The position numbers and the translations under genes are program-made. 21,156 bases of DNA, taken from positions 1 through 21,156 of the forward strand of contig CALMOL010000282.1 of assembly GCA_937871685.1 (NCBI GenBank), in the 5' to 3' direction. Source of the DNA: an uncultured Verrucomicrobiota bacterium. Lineage in GTDB: Bacteria > Verrucomicrobiota > Verrucomicrobiia > Chthoniobacterales > SZAS-18. Shown here in pieces: positions 1 to 11,000 of the stretch (the first letter of the stretch is position 1; each line of letters starts with the position of its first letter). The notes beneath the pieces are model-generated. The model was not told where the DNA came from. It was given only the letters and a program-made list of their open reading frames with translations, and did no database searches.

Positions 1-1
1 G

Positions 2-3000
2 GCGCTGACGCCGGCCGCGGCCACCTGGACGCCTTCGCTGACGGTCAACGTGGGCGCCGCCACGGGAGCGACCGTCACCTGGAACGCCGAAGGACGCGAC
101 CCGCTTCCCACCGACCCGGCCGTCGGAAGCGGCTCCTTCCAGGTGGCCCGGCCGGGCAGCGTGAAGTTCCGGGCTTTCTCTCCCGACCGCGCTCCAAGCG
201 AGGTGGTGACCGGTTTTTACCCGCGCGAGTCGGAGGTCGGGCTTTCGGGGGTTGCGGGGGCGGTCGCGGCGGACCCGACCACGGGGGAGATCGCCCTCAC
301 CGGCGGAGGCAGCGGCGCGACCGGCACGGCCGACAGCCTCCATTTTTCCTCCGCTTCCGCGACGGGCGACTGGGAGTTCGCGGTGCGCCTGACCGACCTG
401 GGCACATCGGCCGGCGCGGGTCTCATGGCCCGCGAGAGTCTCGCGTCCACCGCGAAGCATTTCGGCCTGTTTGCCGTTCCGGGTGGCCTTCGGCTGGTGG
501 GGCGCAGTGCCGAAGGCGTCGTTGCCACCTCCGCGATCGGCGGCGTCCTCCGGGCGCCGGTCTGGCTGAAGCTGGCGCGCCGCGGTGGGGAGTTTCTCGC
601 CTACGCCTCGCTGGACGGCGTCAACTGGCTGCTCGTCGGCGCCGGTGACCTGCCGATGGGCCCGACGATCGAGGTCGGCCTGGCCGTCACCGGCGACGCG
701 ACGGGCGCGGCGGCGACTGCGCGCTTCGCGCGGCTTTCGCTCGGCGGCTTGGCGTTGACTTCGGTGTCCGGCGGACGCTGGCATTCGCTGGCGCTCGACC
801 CGAGCGGCGCCGTCTTCGAGTGGGGCTCGACCGATCCGTATTGGATCGTGCCGCCGCGGCTCCTGCCGGCGCAGGCCGTGGTGGATCGGGGCGTGTCGGT
901 CCTCGCCGGCACGGCTTCCTCGTTCGTCCTGCGTTCGGACGGCACGGTGTGGGCGTGGGGCAACAACTGGGACGGCGAGACCGGTTTTGGCAATGGCACG
1001 CTCGCGCAGCCGGTGCAGGTCGCCGGCTTGGGCGAGATCGCCGCGCTGACCTTTGGGCAAGGCCACGGCCTGGCGATCACCCGTGCGGGTGAGGCGCGCT
1101 CGTGGGGCTGGAATCCCGAAGGTCAACTGGGCTATCCCACGCCGACGGTCAGCAACCCGACGCCGCAGGCGGTGCCCGGCGTGGACCAGATCGTGGCGGC
1201 GGCGGCGGGCGCGGGGTTCACGCTGGCGTTGCGGGCGGACGGAACCGTCTGGTCCTGGGGCTACAACAACTACGGGCAGGCGGGCATTGAGCCCGATGGC
1301 ATCAGAAGTCCGCGCCAGATCCCGGGCTTGGACAACGTGGCCGCCATCGCGGCCGGTCAATTCCACGGCGTCGCCCTCAAGCGCGACGGCACGGTCTGGA
1401 CCTGGGGACGCAACGACGAAGGCCAGCTGGGCGACGGGAGCGCCACACACTCGGCCACCCCGCGCCGCGTGCCGGGCTTGGTGGACATCACTGCGGTCGG
1501 CGCAGGCCTCGCGCACACGCTCGCCTTCCAGCGCAACGGCATCGTTTGGGCGTGGGGCGACAACTCGGAAGGCCAGCTTGGCGCGGCGGAGCCATTCCAG
1601 CGGCGTTTCCCCGGCCGCGTGGAGAGCACCGCCCTTTCAGACCTGACGCAGGTGGGCGCGAGCTGGGAGCACAGCTTGGCCGCGCGCGCGGCGGACGGCC
1701 GCGTGTGGGCCTGGGGCGCGGGCTTCCGCGGCCGCCTGGGCAACGGGACGGAGGCGGACCGGACGACGCCAACCGAGGTCGGGCCCTTTCCGCCGATCAA
1801 TCTCCGGGCAACGCCTGAAAGCCACGAGGTTTCGCTGACGTGGCGGCCGGTGCCGCGCGCGACGGGTTACTTGGTCAAACGCTCCGCGGTTCCCGGCGGC
1901 CCCTACACGGCCATCTCTTCCAACTTGGTGTCAACCACCTATCTCGACGCCGGGTTGCCGAACGGGGAAAGTCGCTATTACGTCGTCACGTCTTTCAGTG
2001 AGCTCCCCGCTGGCGAAAGCGCGCCTTCGCTGGAGGCTGCCGCCCGCCCGATGCCACCCTTCCCGGCGCGGCCGTCCGCGCTCACGGCAAGCCCCGGAAA
2101 CGCGATGGTCACGCTGTCGTGGACCGTCGCCGCGCAGGAAGCGACCCACACCGTGCTTCGCGGCACGAGCGACGGCGGCCCCTACGCGGTGCGCCAGTCC
2201 GGCCTGGCGGGTCAGACCTTCGTGGACACCGGGCTGACCAATGGGACGACCTACTTCTATGTCGTCACGTCCAGCAACTTGTCTGGGGGCCGCGCAGCAC
2301 CGCCCCAAGCTCCGGCCATGCCGCTCGCGCTCCCGCCTCCCCCGGCGCCGGGGTCCTTGTCCGCCGCCGGGGGGGATGCGAAGGTGGATCTCGCTTGGTC
2401 CGCCGCCCCGGGAGCCACGGCCTACGCTGTCAGGCGTGGCACGATCAACGGCGGCCCCTATCCAAGCGCGGTCGCCACCGGTCTCGCGGCGACCGGATTC
2501 ACCGACACGACCGCGTCGAACGGAACCACTTACTACTACGTGGTGACGGCCAGCAACGCGGCGGGCAGCAGTCCCGCGTCGCTTCAAGCGAGCGCCACCC
2601 CGGTCGTCGGACCTCCTCCTCCACCCGCGCCCTCGGGGCTGGCCGCGCAGGCAGGCAACGCCGTCGTGACCCTGAACTGGCAAACTGTGCCGGGCGCGAC
2701 CTCTTACACGGTGCGGCGCGCAGCCGCGACGGGTGGTCCATCCCAAATCCGCTCCAGCGGCCAAGCGGTGACGAGCTTCAGCGATGAGCCCCTCGCCAAT
2801 GAAGTCGGATACTTTTACACCGTCACCGCCTGGCGAAATGGTTTGGAAAGCCTTCCAGCCGGGCCGGTCTCTGCGACCCCGCACGGGGGCACCGGCCTGC
2901 GCGGATACTACTACGGCGGGATGTCGTTCGACCAGCTCGTCCTCGACCGCTTGGACCGGGCGGTGGATTTCGAGTGGTTCTCGTCTGGGCCGATCGACAG

Positions 3001-4678
3001 CATGAACGACCAGTTTTCCGTCCGATGGCTCGGCGAGATCCAGCCGGATTTCACCGAGGATTACACCTTCTCGACCACGAATGACGACGGCATCCGCGTT
3101 TGGGTGAATGGCCAGCTCGTCATTGACGCCTGGGCTTGGGACACCGTGCCGCCGCCCTCGACCCAAAGTGCCCCGGTGCGCCTTCAGGCTGGAACGAAAT
3201 ATCGGATCAAGGTCGAATATTACGAAAAGTTCGGCTACGCCACCGCGCGGCTTTGGTGGTCCAGCGTCAGCCAGCCGCGGCGGGTGATCCCGGCGAAAAA
3301 CCTGTATCCTTACGCGGCGAGCGCCGCGCCCTTGTCCACGCTGGAGGCGGCGCGGGCCGTGATGCAGGAAGGCACGTCCGACCGGGCCGCGCTCTCCGTG
3401 CGGGGGCGGGATGACCTTGGCGAGGAAGACATCTTCTACACGTGGGCCAGCGATCCATCGAACCCGGCGCCGGTGACCTTTTCCGTCAATGGCACGAACC
3501 AAGCCAAAGACGCGGTTGCCCGTTTTTCACGGGCCGGCCGCTATCGGTTTGTCGTCACGCTTCGCGACTCCCTGGGCCGGACGGTTTCGCAGGAAGCCAT
3601 CGTCAACGTCGAGCCGGTCCCGCGGCTGGTCGTCTCGCCGGGGCCCGCGGTGACCGTCCCCCTGGGCGGCCAGCAGCAGTTTTCGGCGCAGGTCATGGAC
3701 CAATTCGGCGACATGCTGCCCGGGCAGGCGGTGCTGCCGCCCACCATCCGTTGGTCGGTTGACGGGCGCGCGGGCACCATTACCCCGCAGGGGTTGTTCA
3801 CCGCGTCCACCACCCCGCAGCCGCCGGCGTTCGTGACGGCATCAGCCGACAGTCTGAGCCAGTCGATCCGGGTGCAAAGCCTACAGATTCCCGTGGTGAC
3901 CACCTTGTTCACCTACGAAGAAACCGAGCCTTATTTCTGGCAGCGCCGGATGGCGTTCGTCGGGGTGGATCCGCTGGGAAGATTATATTTCACGACGAAC
4001 TATGGTCGCACCATCGTGCGAGGCATTCCTTGGGCAGGGGGGGTCGTGGTTGCCGGCGACCCGACTTTGACCGGTCATTCCGGCGACGGCGGTCCCGCCA
4101 CCTCCGCTTCGTTTTATATCTCCACTTACAGCGACGAGGTTCGATTGGACCACCAGGGGAACATCTTCCTCACGGACAGTAGCCAGGGGAATTCCATCCG
4201 GAGAATCGACGCCCAGACTGGAATCATCTCGAGGATTGCGGGCACGGGAAGCGCAGACAGCGGCGCTATTCCCGGCTTTGTTTCGGGAGTGAATCAGCCG
4301 GCTCTGTCCGTTTCAATCAACGGCGCTGTGGTGCGGGCGATTGACCGTTGGGGCAACGTTTACCTTTCGACGTATCGACAGATTCTAATGGTGGAAGCAA
4401 CCACCGGAATCCTTCGGGCTGTCGCGGGTTCCTCGACTGCCAGCTTGTCAGCGGAGATTGAAGGCGCCCCCGCGCTCAGCGCGGCAATTGAGCCGGTGGA
4501 CGTCAGCGTGGATCAATCGCGGAACGTTTACTTTGTCGATGGCAGTGGCTATTATACCCTTTATCGCATCGACCAAGCCACCGGGGTCATCCAGCGTGTT
4601 GCCGGCATCAAACGGGGGGGGGTCCCGCGTCGGCCGATCTCGGTCAGCCGCCCGGTAACGGGATCCCTGCTTCTTTGA
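2..4678 (+). CDS. 5' part of a giant secreted RCC1/Fn3/PA14/NHL multidomain protein (partial at left edge, frameshifted at 3' end)
   Basis: The frame is open to the left edge, so the GTG at 50 is not a credible start: the codons before it continue a chitobiase-C-like beta-sandwich. Residues below are numbered from that GTG. In order: remnant beta-sandwich (to ~58), concanavalin-like domain (~61-234), seven RCC1 blades (~235-580), four Fn3 domains (~581-945), PA14 (~947-1085), PKD-like plus BIG-like pair (~1090-1277), and an NHL-like propeller from ~1281. The normal reading ends in a run of nine G (4614-4622). The 19 or so residues after it are arginine/proline/serine-rich, fit no domain and end at TGA 4676-4678. 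The correct propeller sequence continues in the next frame. There is no catalytic domain in this part; it is inferred to be an extracellular stalk and adhesive region of the protein encoded downstream. No promoter or signal peptide is visible because the N-terminus is outside the window. Confidence 0.85.
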   Translation, partial: ALTPAAATWTPSLTVNVGAATGATVTWNAEGRDPLPTDPAVGSGSFQVARPGSVKFRAFSPDRAPSEVVTGFYPRESEVGLSGVAGAVAADPTTGEIALTGGGSGATGTADSLHFSSASATGDWEFAVRLTDLGTSAGAGLMARESLASTAKHFGLFAVPGGLRLVGRSAEGVVATSAIGGVLRAPVWLKLARRGGEFLAYASLDGVNWLLVGAGDLPMGPTIEVGLAVTGDATGAAATARFARLSLGGLALTSVSGGRWHSLALDPSGAVFEWGSTDPYWIVPPRLLPAQAVVDRGVSVLAGTASSFVLRSDGTVWAWGNNWDGETGFGNGTLAQPVQVAGLGEIAALTFGQGHGLAITRAGEARSWGWNPEGQLGYPTPTVSNPTPQAVPGVDQIVAAAAGAGFTLALRADGTVWSWGYNNYGQAGIEPDGIRSPRQIPGLDNVAAIAAGQFHGVALKRDGTVWTWGRNDEGQLGDGSATHSATPRRVPGLVDITAVGAGLAHTLAFQRNGIVWAWGDNSEGQLGAAEPFQRRFPGRVESTALSDLTQVGASWEHSLAARAADGRVWAWGAGFRGRLGNGTEADRTTPTEVGPFPPINLRATPESHEVSLTWRPVPRATGYLVKRSAVPGGPYTAISSNLVSTTYLDAGLPNGESRYYVVTSFSELPAGESAPSLEAAARPMPPFPARPSALTASPGNAMVTLSWTVAAQEATHTVLRGTSDGGPYAVRQSGLAGQTFVDTGLTNGTTYFYVVTSSNLSGGRAAPPQAPAMPLALPPPPAPGSLSAAGGDAKVDLAWSAAPGATAYAVRRGTINGGPYPSAVATGLAATGFTDTTASNGTTYYYVVTASNAAGSSPASLQASATPVVGPPPPPAPSGLAAQAGNAVVTLNWQTVPGATSYTVRRAAATGGPSQIRSSGQAVTSFSDEPLANEVGYFYTVTAWRNGLESLPAGPVSATPHGGTGLRGYYYGGMSFDQLVLDRLDRAVDFEWFSSGPIDSMNDQFSVRWLGEIQPDFTEDYTFSTTNDDGIRVWVNGQLVIDAWAWDTVPPPSTQSAPVRLQAGTKYRIKVEYYEKFGYATARLWWSSVSQPRRVIPAKNLYPYAASAAPLSTLEAARAVMQEGTSDRAALSVRGRDDLGEEDIFYTWASDPSNPAPVTFSVNGTNQAKDAVARFSRAGRYRFVVTLRDSLGRTVSQEAIVNVEPVPRLVVSPGPAVTVPLGGQQQFSAQVMDQFGDMLPGQAVLPPTIRWSVDGRAGTITPQGLFTASTTPQPPAFVTASADSLSQSIRVQSLQIPVVTTLFTYEETEPYFWQRRMAFVGVDPLGRLYFTTNYGRTIVRGIPWAGGVVVAGDPTLTGHSGDGGPATSASFYISTYSDEVRLDHQGNIFLTDSSQGNSIRRIDAQTGIISRIAGTGSADSGAIPGFVSGVNQPALSVSINGAVVRAIDRWGNVYLSTYRQILMVEATTGILRAVAGSSTASLSAEIEGAPALSAAIEPVDVSVDQSRNVYFVDGSGYYTLYRIDQATGVIQRVAGIKRGGVPRRPISVSRPVTGSLLL
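230..752 (+). other. Concanavalin-A-like lectin/glucanase (DUF1349-like) domain
   Basis: The encoded segment has the pattern of extracellular beta-sandwich domains common in Verrucomicrobiota and Planctomycetota: 'DWEFAVRLTDLG', then 'AGLMARESL', then 'PVWLKLARRGGEFLAYAS' and 'LDGVNWLLVG', ending in 'EVGLAVTG'. These domains usually bind carbohydrate or are structural; no catalytic residues can be assigned here. The upstream piece (2-226) resembles the chitobiase C-terminal sandwich, with 'TWNAEGRDPLPTDP' and 'VKFRAFSPD'. Confidence 0.65.
753..1790 (+). repeat. Seven RCC1 repeats forming one beta-propeller
   Basis: Seven successive blades each carry the RCC1 signature of a small-residue/His/Ser stretch followed by 'G.V..WG': EWGST, WAWGNNWDG, SWGWNPEGQLG, WSWGYNNYGQAG, WTWGRNDEGQLG, WAWGDNSEGQLG and WAWGAGFRGRLG. 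Spacing is about 50 residues per blade. Seven blades is exactly the number in a closed RCC1 propeller, so the domain looks complete. In bacterial surface proteins such propellers probably bind other proteins or surfaces; the ligand is unknown. Confidence 0.9.
1790..2885 (+). repeat. Four tandem fibronectin type III domains with proline-rich linkers
   Basis: Four units of about 90 residues, beginning near 1790, 2057, 2336 and 2618. Each has the Fn3 pattern: 'V.L.W..V.GAT.Y.V.R', a 'GGPY' turn (a divergent form in the fourth), 'F.D..L.NGT.Y.Y.VT' and a final 'A.P'. Linkers contain runs such as PPPPAP. These are typical spacer domains of secreted Verrucomicrobiota/Planctomycetota proteins. The four units differ enough that recent duplication is unlikely. 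Confidence 0.88.
2888..3305 (+). other. PA14 domain
   Basis: Starts 'GLRGYYYGGMSF' and continues with 'DQFSVRWLGEIQPDFTEDYT', 'FSTTNDDGIRVWVNGQLVID', 'GTKYRIKVEYYEKFGYATAR' and 'LWWSS'. This is the standard PA14 pattern, including the DDG motif that often helps coordinate calcium and sugar. PA14 is a beta-barrel found in adhesins, glycosidases and toxins and usually binds glycans. Full length, about 138 residues. Confidence 0.92.
3317..3883 (+). repeat. PKD-like plus BIG-like domain pair 1
   Basis: First copy of a two-domain module that recurs later in the gene. The first half has 'PVTFSVNGTNQAKDAVARFS' followed by 'RAGRYRFVVTLRD', as in PKD/cadherin-like folds. The second has 'GGQQQFSAQVMDQFGD', 'IRWSVDGRAGTITPQGLFTA' and 'FVTASA', as in bacterial Ig-like (BIG2-type) folds. 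A structural spacer role is likely. Confidence 0.72.
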
Positions 4679-5067
4679 CTAATGTAGGAGCCGCTGCCGT
4701 CGCCATGACGCCAGAGGACGAAGTGTTAACCGTCGGTATATATGCCTACTGGAATCAGTTCTATCAATATCGCTACGATTCCAACCAAGCGGTCAGAAAG
4801 ATCGATCCCCAAACCGGATTGATCGCCATGATCGCTGGCAGCGTCCCGAATTCCAGAAACTCCCCCTTCAAACCGACCGGTGACGGTGAATTGGCAACGT
4901 CGGCTTTTTTCGGTGAGATCGAAAAATTGGCTGTGGATGAACTTGGCCACATCTACGTGATGGCGAAAGGGCTCGGAAACAACGGACGGGTCTGGGGCGG
5001 CCTCTTCGGAGGGGGTTCCTCAATAAACTACTTCACGGTGCTAAAGCTGTGGAATCCGGCGCACTTG
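3890..5067 (+). other. NHL-like six-bladed beta-propeller interrupted by the frameshift
   Basis: Six blade signatures are visible: 'GVDPLGRLYFT', 'VRLDHQGNIFLTD', 'RAIDRWGNVYLS', 'VSVDQSRNVYFVD', then in the other frame 'VAMTPEDEVLTV' and 'LAVDELGHIYVM'. Connecting pieces such as 'GHSGDGGPATSASF' and 'RVAGI' are typical of NHL proteins. Blades 1-4 are read in the 5' frame and blades 5-6 in the 3' frame. The stretch 4615-4677 in the 3' frame reads 'GGGPASADLGQPPGNG' and so on, a natural inter-blade loop. The propeller is complete only if the G9 slip is corrected. Confidence 0.8.
4614..4622 (+). other. G9 homopolymer at the frameshift point
   Basis: Nine consecutive G, the longest mononucleotide G run I see in the window (others reach seven, near 2369, 4037 and 13945). 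With nine G the frame runs into TGA at 4676. With ten or seven G the 5' frame joins the 3' frame and gives continuous propeller sequence. It can be a sequencing error, a fixed mutation or a slip-strand contingency tract; the window does not discriminate. Confidence 0.85.
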
Positions 5068-8000
5068 GTTCCGCAGGTGACCTCCGCCTCGGCGATGCCC
5101 TCGCCCGTCGCCGGTTCGGTGTGCACCCTGAGCGCGCAGGCGACGCATCCAATCCATCCCCAAAAGCTTCTCTATCGCTGGGCGACGGTCGGGCAAACCC
5201 CGGCACCGGTGAATTTTTCGGCCAACGATTCCACTGCCGCAAAATCCACCACCGCGTCGTTCGGCAAGGCGGGCCGCTATGAGTTTGAAGTCACCGTCGC
5301 CGACCCTTTGACCTTTAACGAGGCGCGTCATCGCGTCACGGTGGACGTGCTCCAAACTCCGAGCCGCATCGCGGTGACCCCGGCGCGCGTGAGCCTGGTT
5401 CCCGGCGCGACGCAAGGGTTCACGGCGGAAGTTTTCGACCAGTTCAGTTTTCCCATGACTGTGTCGCCCGCCGTCTCCTGGTCGGCGAACGGCGGGGCGA
5501 TCAGCGCCGTAGGACTTTTCACCGCGGGATTGGCCACCAGCCAGCCCGGAGAAGTCACGGCCTCGGCGGGATCAGTTGTCGGCCGCGCCGTCGCCGCGAT
5601 TACCGCCGGCCCCAACCAGTTGCCCACGCTTACTGCCCTGCCGACTGCCACAATTGCTGCCGCGGGCGGCAGCGCCGCTCTTTCGTTGGGCGCGAGCGAC
5701 GACGGCGGGACGGGAAATCTCATCTATACCTGGACCCCCGCCGACACGAACCCGGGCCTGGCAACGTTTTCCACGAATGGCACGATCGAAGCTCGCGAGG
5801 CCACGGTCACGTTTACGCGCGCCGGCACCTATCGCTTCGACCTTCTGGTCACGGATGCCGGGGGGCTCACGGCCTCGCAATCCCTCACGGTGGAGGTGCC
5901 TCAGGTTCTCACGCGCGTGACGCTTTCCCCGGCGAACGGCGCCGCTGGTCTGGGAACAACCGTGCAGTTCGAGGCGGCGTCACTGGACCAGTTCGACCAG
6001 CCCATGAGCGTGCAGGCGCCGGTGGCATGGTCGTCGTCCGGCGTCGGCTCCCTCGATTCGAGCGGGCGATTCCAGACCTATTATCTGCCGGGCTCCGCCT
6101 TCGTCACGGCGACCGTCGGGAACAAGTCCGCCGTCACGTCCATCCAGGTCCAAGCCGGGGCGCCCCGCATCACGCAGCCGGCCACCGCGGCGCTCGATCC
6201 CAGCGGCCGCTACCTCGAGCTGCGCGTCGCGGCGGAGGAACCATTGGGGGAGGAGCTACTCGTTTACACCTGGAAGAACCTGACGGCCAACCCATCGGGC
6301 TCCGGGCGCGTGGGGATTACGTCAAACCGAAGCAACCAGGCGAAAGAAGCCCGGGCCGTGCCTTGGCAGGCGGGCACCTACGTGTTCCAAGTCGAAGTGT
6401 CGCGGCCGGGAGGCCCGTCCGCCTTCAGCCAGGTAACGGCGACGATTCCGGCGCGGGCAACCACGCTGGACGTCGCGAAGCTTTCCGAGACGGCCTCCGC
6501 CTTGGTTTCGCCCGGTGTTCCCATCAGCGCGACGGTGCTGGACCAGTTTGGCCTCCCGCTGAACCCGCCGCCGCCGGTCACGTTTGAACCGCCGGCGGAG
6601 GGCACGATCCAGAAGATGATGTCGGGGGACAAGCCGGTCTGGTATTACCACGCGCCCGGCGCGCTGCAGGACCCGCAAACTCTGCGCATCACCACGAGCG
6701 CGGGATTCAGCCGCGAACTGAAAGTTCATCTGCGGGATTCCCAGCTAGTGGCCAGCGTCGCGTTCCAGCCGCTCGCCATGCCTCCAGCGCCAGGAAGCAC
6801 CGCGCTCCTCGACGTGGGCCTGCCTTACGGTTCCAAGCCGTCCGGATTCACCTACGGCTGGGCTTCCGAAAACCCCAACTCGGGGTCCGCCTCCATGGAT
6901 GGGTTGCTCACAGGCTACATGGAAATGGCGTGGCCGACGAACGAATGGAACTTCCAGCTTCCAAACGGCTTATATGCGGTCCGGCTGTGGTGGTATGAGG
7001 ACAATACGAGGGACTACTGGAACGGAACCCTGCGGGTCGAGGGGGTCGTCGTCCAGCGGGAGATGTCGGTCGGCTTTCCCAAGCGTCAGGCCGATTTGAT
7101 CGTCCCGGTTTCGGATGGAAACCTGACGGTTTCCAGCGCGGATCCGGATCCGGCGGTGCGCCTGCGGATCGCGGGGGTCGAGATTCGGCGGCTGGATCCG
7201 CGTCCTTCCGCGCTCGAGGTGGCGGCCGGCGCGCCGTTGCTTCCCGCGAGTGGGACGACGGATTTGTCCGCGGTGGCGCTCGATCAGTTTTTCCAGCCGT
7301 TGCGCCCCCAGCCAAACGTCTCCTGGAATGTTGCGGCCGGAGGCAGTTTATCCACCGGCGGCGCTGGCGAGCGCTTCGTGGCCGGAGCGGTCGCGGGCGG
7401 GCCGTATGCGGTGACGGCGGCGGTTGGATCACTCACCGATGGAGTGGACCTGCAGGTTGGCGTTCCAGGCGTGATGCAAACGCTGGCCGGCGCGGGCAGT
7501 AAGGTTCGGCCTGATGGACCCGCCTTGACCGCGGATTTGAGCAACGTCACCGGCGTGGCGGTCACGCCGGAGGGGGATCTTTACGTGCCTTGCTACGATC
7601 ACGAACGCATCTGGAAAGTAGATCACCGCACCGGGCGGATGGCCGCCGTCACAGTCACGGGGGGTTGGTATGGCGTTAGTGCTCCCGCGGCCGTAGACGC
7701 GGTGCCTCATTCTTATCACGGCGGTTGGGTGCTCCATCCGTTGCTCGATGCGCAGGAAAACTTGATGTTTTCGCGTTTCGGTTGGCTCTGGCGCATCAAC
7801 CGCCTCACGGATCGGATGGAACAAGTGGCGGGCAACGGGTCAATCGGCGGCGGGTTCAACCCTGTGGACGGAACACCGTCGACGTCCATCCAGATCGGGC
7901 CAGCGTTCGCTTTGGATGAGCTCGACAATATTTACCTCCCGCACAGAGGACCTGAGTATGGCAGTCCCGGCAAGCTTCTCCGGGTGGATGCGCAGAGTGG

Positions 8001-11000
8001 CTTGGTCACGGTGCTTGCTTCGGGAGTGGATTTGTCCGGTGGTCATATTGTGGCCGATAAGGCCGGGAGCCTTTACCTCGTTGGCCAAGATCCAGGGAAA
8101 CAGGTGAAACGATTCGACCTCGCGACGAGAACCCTGAGCGAGGTGCCCGAGATCGCCAGCGCCTTGCCGCCGAATGCCACCGTGACGGCCCTTCTGGTGG
8201 ATCCGGCGGGATACCTTTTTGTGGCGTGCGGCGGCACGATTGTGGAGTTCGATCCATCCAACCAGTTTTCCTGGCGCGTCGTGGCCGGCCGACGGGAATC
8301 CTCGTCGCGCGCGAGCGATGGAACGGACGGCGACAAGTTTTCCTGTTTCCACTGGGGCGACGGTTGGCCGGCCAAGACCGCCGGTTTCAACCAGATCACC
8401 TCGATGACCGCGGATGCGACCGGGAACTTGTATTTCCTGGACGCAGATTCCCTGACGCCGGGAAGGTCGAAAACCCCTGCCCGAATCCACAAGATCCTCG
8501 GCGGCCGCCCCAAGCCCGCGATCACGAGCGCGGCCCAAGCCTCGCCCAACCCGGTCCCGGGAACCACCGTCCGCCTCAGCGTCGGGGCCAGCGACCCGGG
8601 CGGCGAGGCGGTTCTCACCTACCTCTGGACCGCCACCGGGCCGGGACCGGTAGTCTTTGCGCGCAATGGGACCAATGCCGCCAAGGTCACCCAGGCGACC
8701 ATCACCGTGCCGGGCACCTATCAGTTCAGGGTGGCCGCGCGCAATCCGCAGGATTTTGCGGCGTCCAGCGAAGTCTCGGTCGTCGCTTCGTTCGGCGGAA
8801 CCTACGTCGAGGTGCTGCCGCGCACTTCCACGGCCGCCTCCGGCCAGCCGCTCACGTTCCAGGCCACCGCCTATAACGCGCTCGGCCAGCGGTTGAGCCC
8901 GCAGCCAACGTGGACCTGGAGCGTGGATGGCGGCGGCGTCATTGACGCGGCCGGACGCTTCACCGCGGGGCCCGACCAGGGCGGACCGTTCAACGTTGTC
9001 GCCTCCGGCGCGGGTGCGACCGGAAACGCGCAGGTTTGGGTGAGCGGCCGTCCGGTCGTTGCCTCCCCCGCCGCGGCCAGTCCGAATCCGGTCACCGGCT
9101 CCACCACCTCCCTCAGCGTCCTCGGCGCCTCGGGGCTCGGCGAGCAGAACCTGACCTACACCTGGACCGCGGCCGGCCCGCAGGCCGTGGCGTTCTCGCG
9201 CAATGGCTCCAACGCCGCCAAGACGGTCACCGCCACCTTCCGCGCGCCGGGCACGTATCGCTTCCTCGTCACGATCGCCGATCCCAATGGTGCCACCGCG
9301 AACAGCGCCGTGACCGTGACGGTGCAGCCGGACGCCGCCGCGGCCACCTTGCGCGTCTTCCCGTCGGACGTGGAGCTCGAACCCGGCGGCGCCCTCGCGT
9401 TCTCCGCCGTCGCCTATGATCGCCTCGGCGCGATGCTCTCGCCCCAGCCGGCGGTCACTTGGTCGGCCAGCGCGGGCGGCGGCATTACCTCGGATGGCGT
9501 CTTTACCGCGGGGAGCGCGGTGGGCGGCCCCTTCACGGTCACGGCCGCCGCTGGCGGCGTCATGGCTGCCGCGACCGTCCGAATCACCCAGGCGCCGATC
9601 CTCACCACGGTCGCCAGCGCCAGCCCAGCCGAGGTCACCGGCACCACCACGAACCTGAGCGCGCTGGCGTCCAGCGCGGCCGGCGACGCGGCCTTGGTTT
9701 ATGCGTGGACCGAGGAAGGGCTGTCGCCCGCGCCGGTGAGCTTCTCCTCCAACGGCACCAACGCCGCCCGCAACACCGTCGCCACCTTCGCCAAGCCGGG
9801 CGACTACACGCTGCGCGTGACCGTGCGGGACGGACTCGGACGCTCGGCCTTCTCCTCGGTCGCGGTGCATGTGTCGGCCTCGATCGCCGCCGTCAGCCTG
9901 GAGCCGCCCGAGGTGGACCTCGCCACGGGCGCCGCCCAGCAGTTCAGCGTCCTGGTGCGCGACCAGTTCGGCGACGAATTCACGCCCGCGCCGCCGATCA
10001 CTTGGTCGGTGGACGGCGGGGGCACCGTTGCTGGCGGCCTCTTCACCGCCGGCGCCACGCCGGGCGGGCCGTTTCTCGTGACGGCCTCTGCCGAGGAGGG
10101 AAGCGGCTCGTCGCTCGCCCGCGGCCCCGCGTCGGACGCCGCCGCGCAGCTCGCGGACGCCGCGCAATCGTCCTCGCCGCTGGCCGCGCTCCTGCGCTCT
10201 TCGGACCACCGCAAGGTCCGCGTGAGCGATCCCATGGCGGAGCGCGAAGTCCAGGCGGCCGGCGGTCGGCTCGTGCGCGACTACGGCGCCTTCCGCCTCT
10301 ACGTGCTCCCGGCCCACCGGACCGAGGCGCTGGCGAGCGGCGCCCCCGGCGGGCCGAAGCTGGATCTCGAAGTCGAGGACGACACGATTCATCTCCAATC
10401 AGGGGGTCTTCGCACCACCGACGCCGCGTTTGCCGCGCGTCCTCTCGCCAGGGCGAAGGGTGACAAGCCCGTTGGCAAGCGCCTTCATCTCGTCCACTTC
10501 GCCGGCCCGATGCTGCCGGCCTGGGGCAAGGCGTTGGCGGAGGCCGGCGTGCAGGTCGTGGACTACGTGCCGAGCAACGCCTACCTCGTGTATGGCGACG
10601 CCGCCGCCCTCGCGCGCGTCCGCGCGTCCGCCAAGCTGGCCGACGCGATCCAATGGGACGGCCCCATGGAAACCGACTGGAAGGTCGCCCCCTCGGCGCG
10701 GGCCGCCGTTGGAGCATCGGTCGCGACCAACGCCGCCCCCGGCCGCAAGCCGGCGCCCGCGACCGAATTGTTTAGCGTCCAGCTCGTGCAGGACAAGGAG
10801 GCCAACGTCGCCACCCTGCGCTGGCTGCGGGCGCTGCCCCGCGCGGAGATCGTGCGCGACGACGCGTTCCGGCAATTCCGCAACCTGCTCGTGCGCCTCC
10901 CGGCGGCGCGCGCCGCGGAGGTCGCCGCGCGCGCGGACGTGGTCTCGATCCACCTCCAGCGCGTGCCGCGCCAGCGCGACGAGCGGCAAGACCAGATCCT

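Noticed and set aside
50..52. GTG at 50 as the gene start
   Set aside because: The frame is open to the left edge and the preceding codons fit the same beta-sandwich; no ribosome site or signal peptide is present.
4675..4710. TTG 4675 or ATG 4705 as a real start of an independent second gene
   Set aside because: No convincing ribosome site, no signal peptide for an evidently extracellular protein, and the start would cut an NHL-like propeller in half. The open frame extends upstream to the G9 run.
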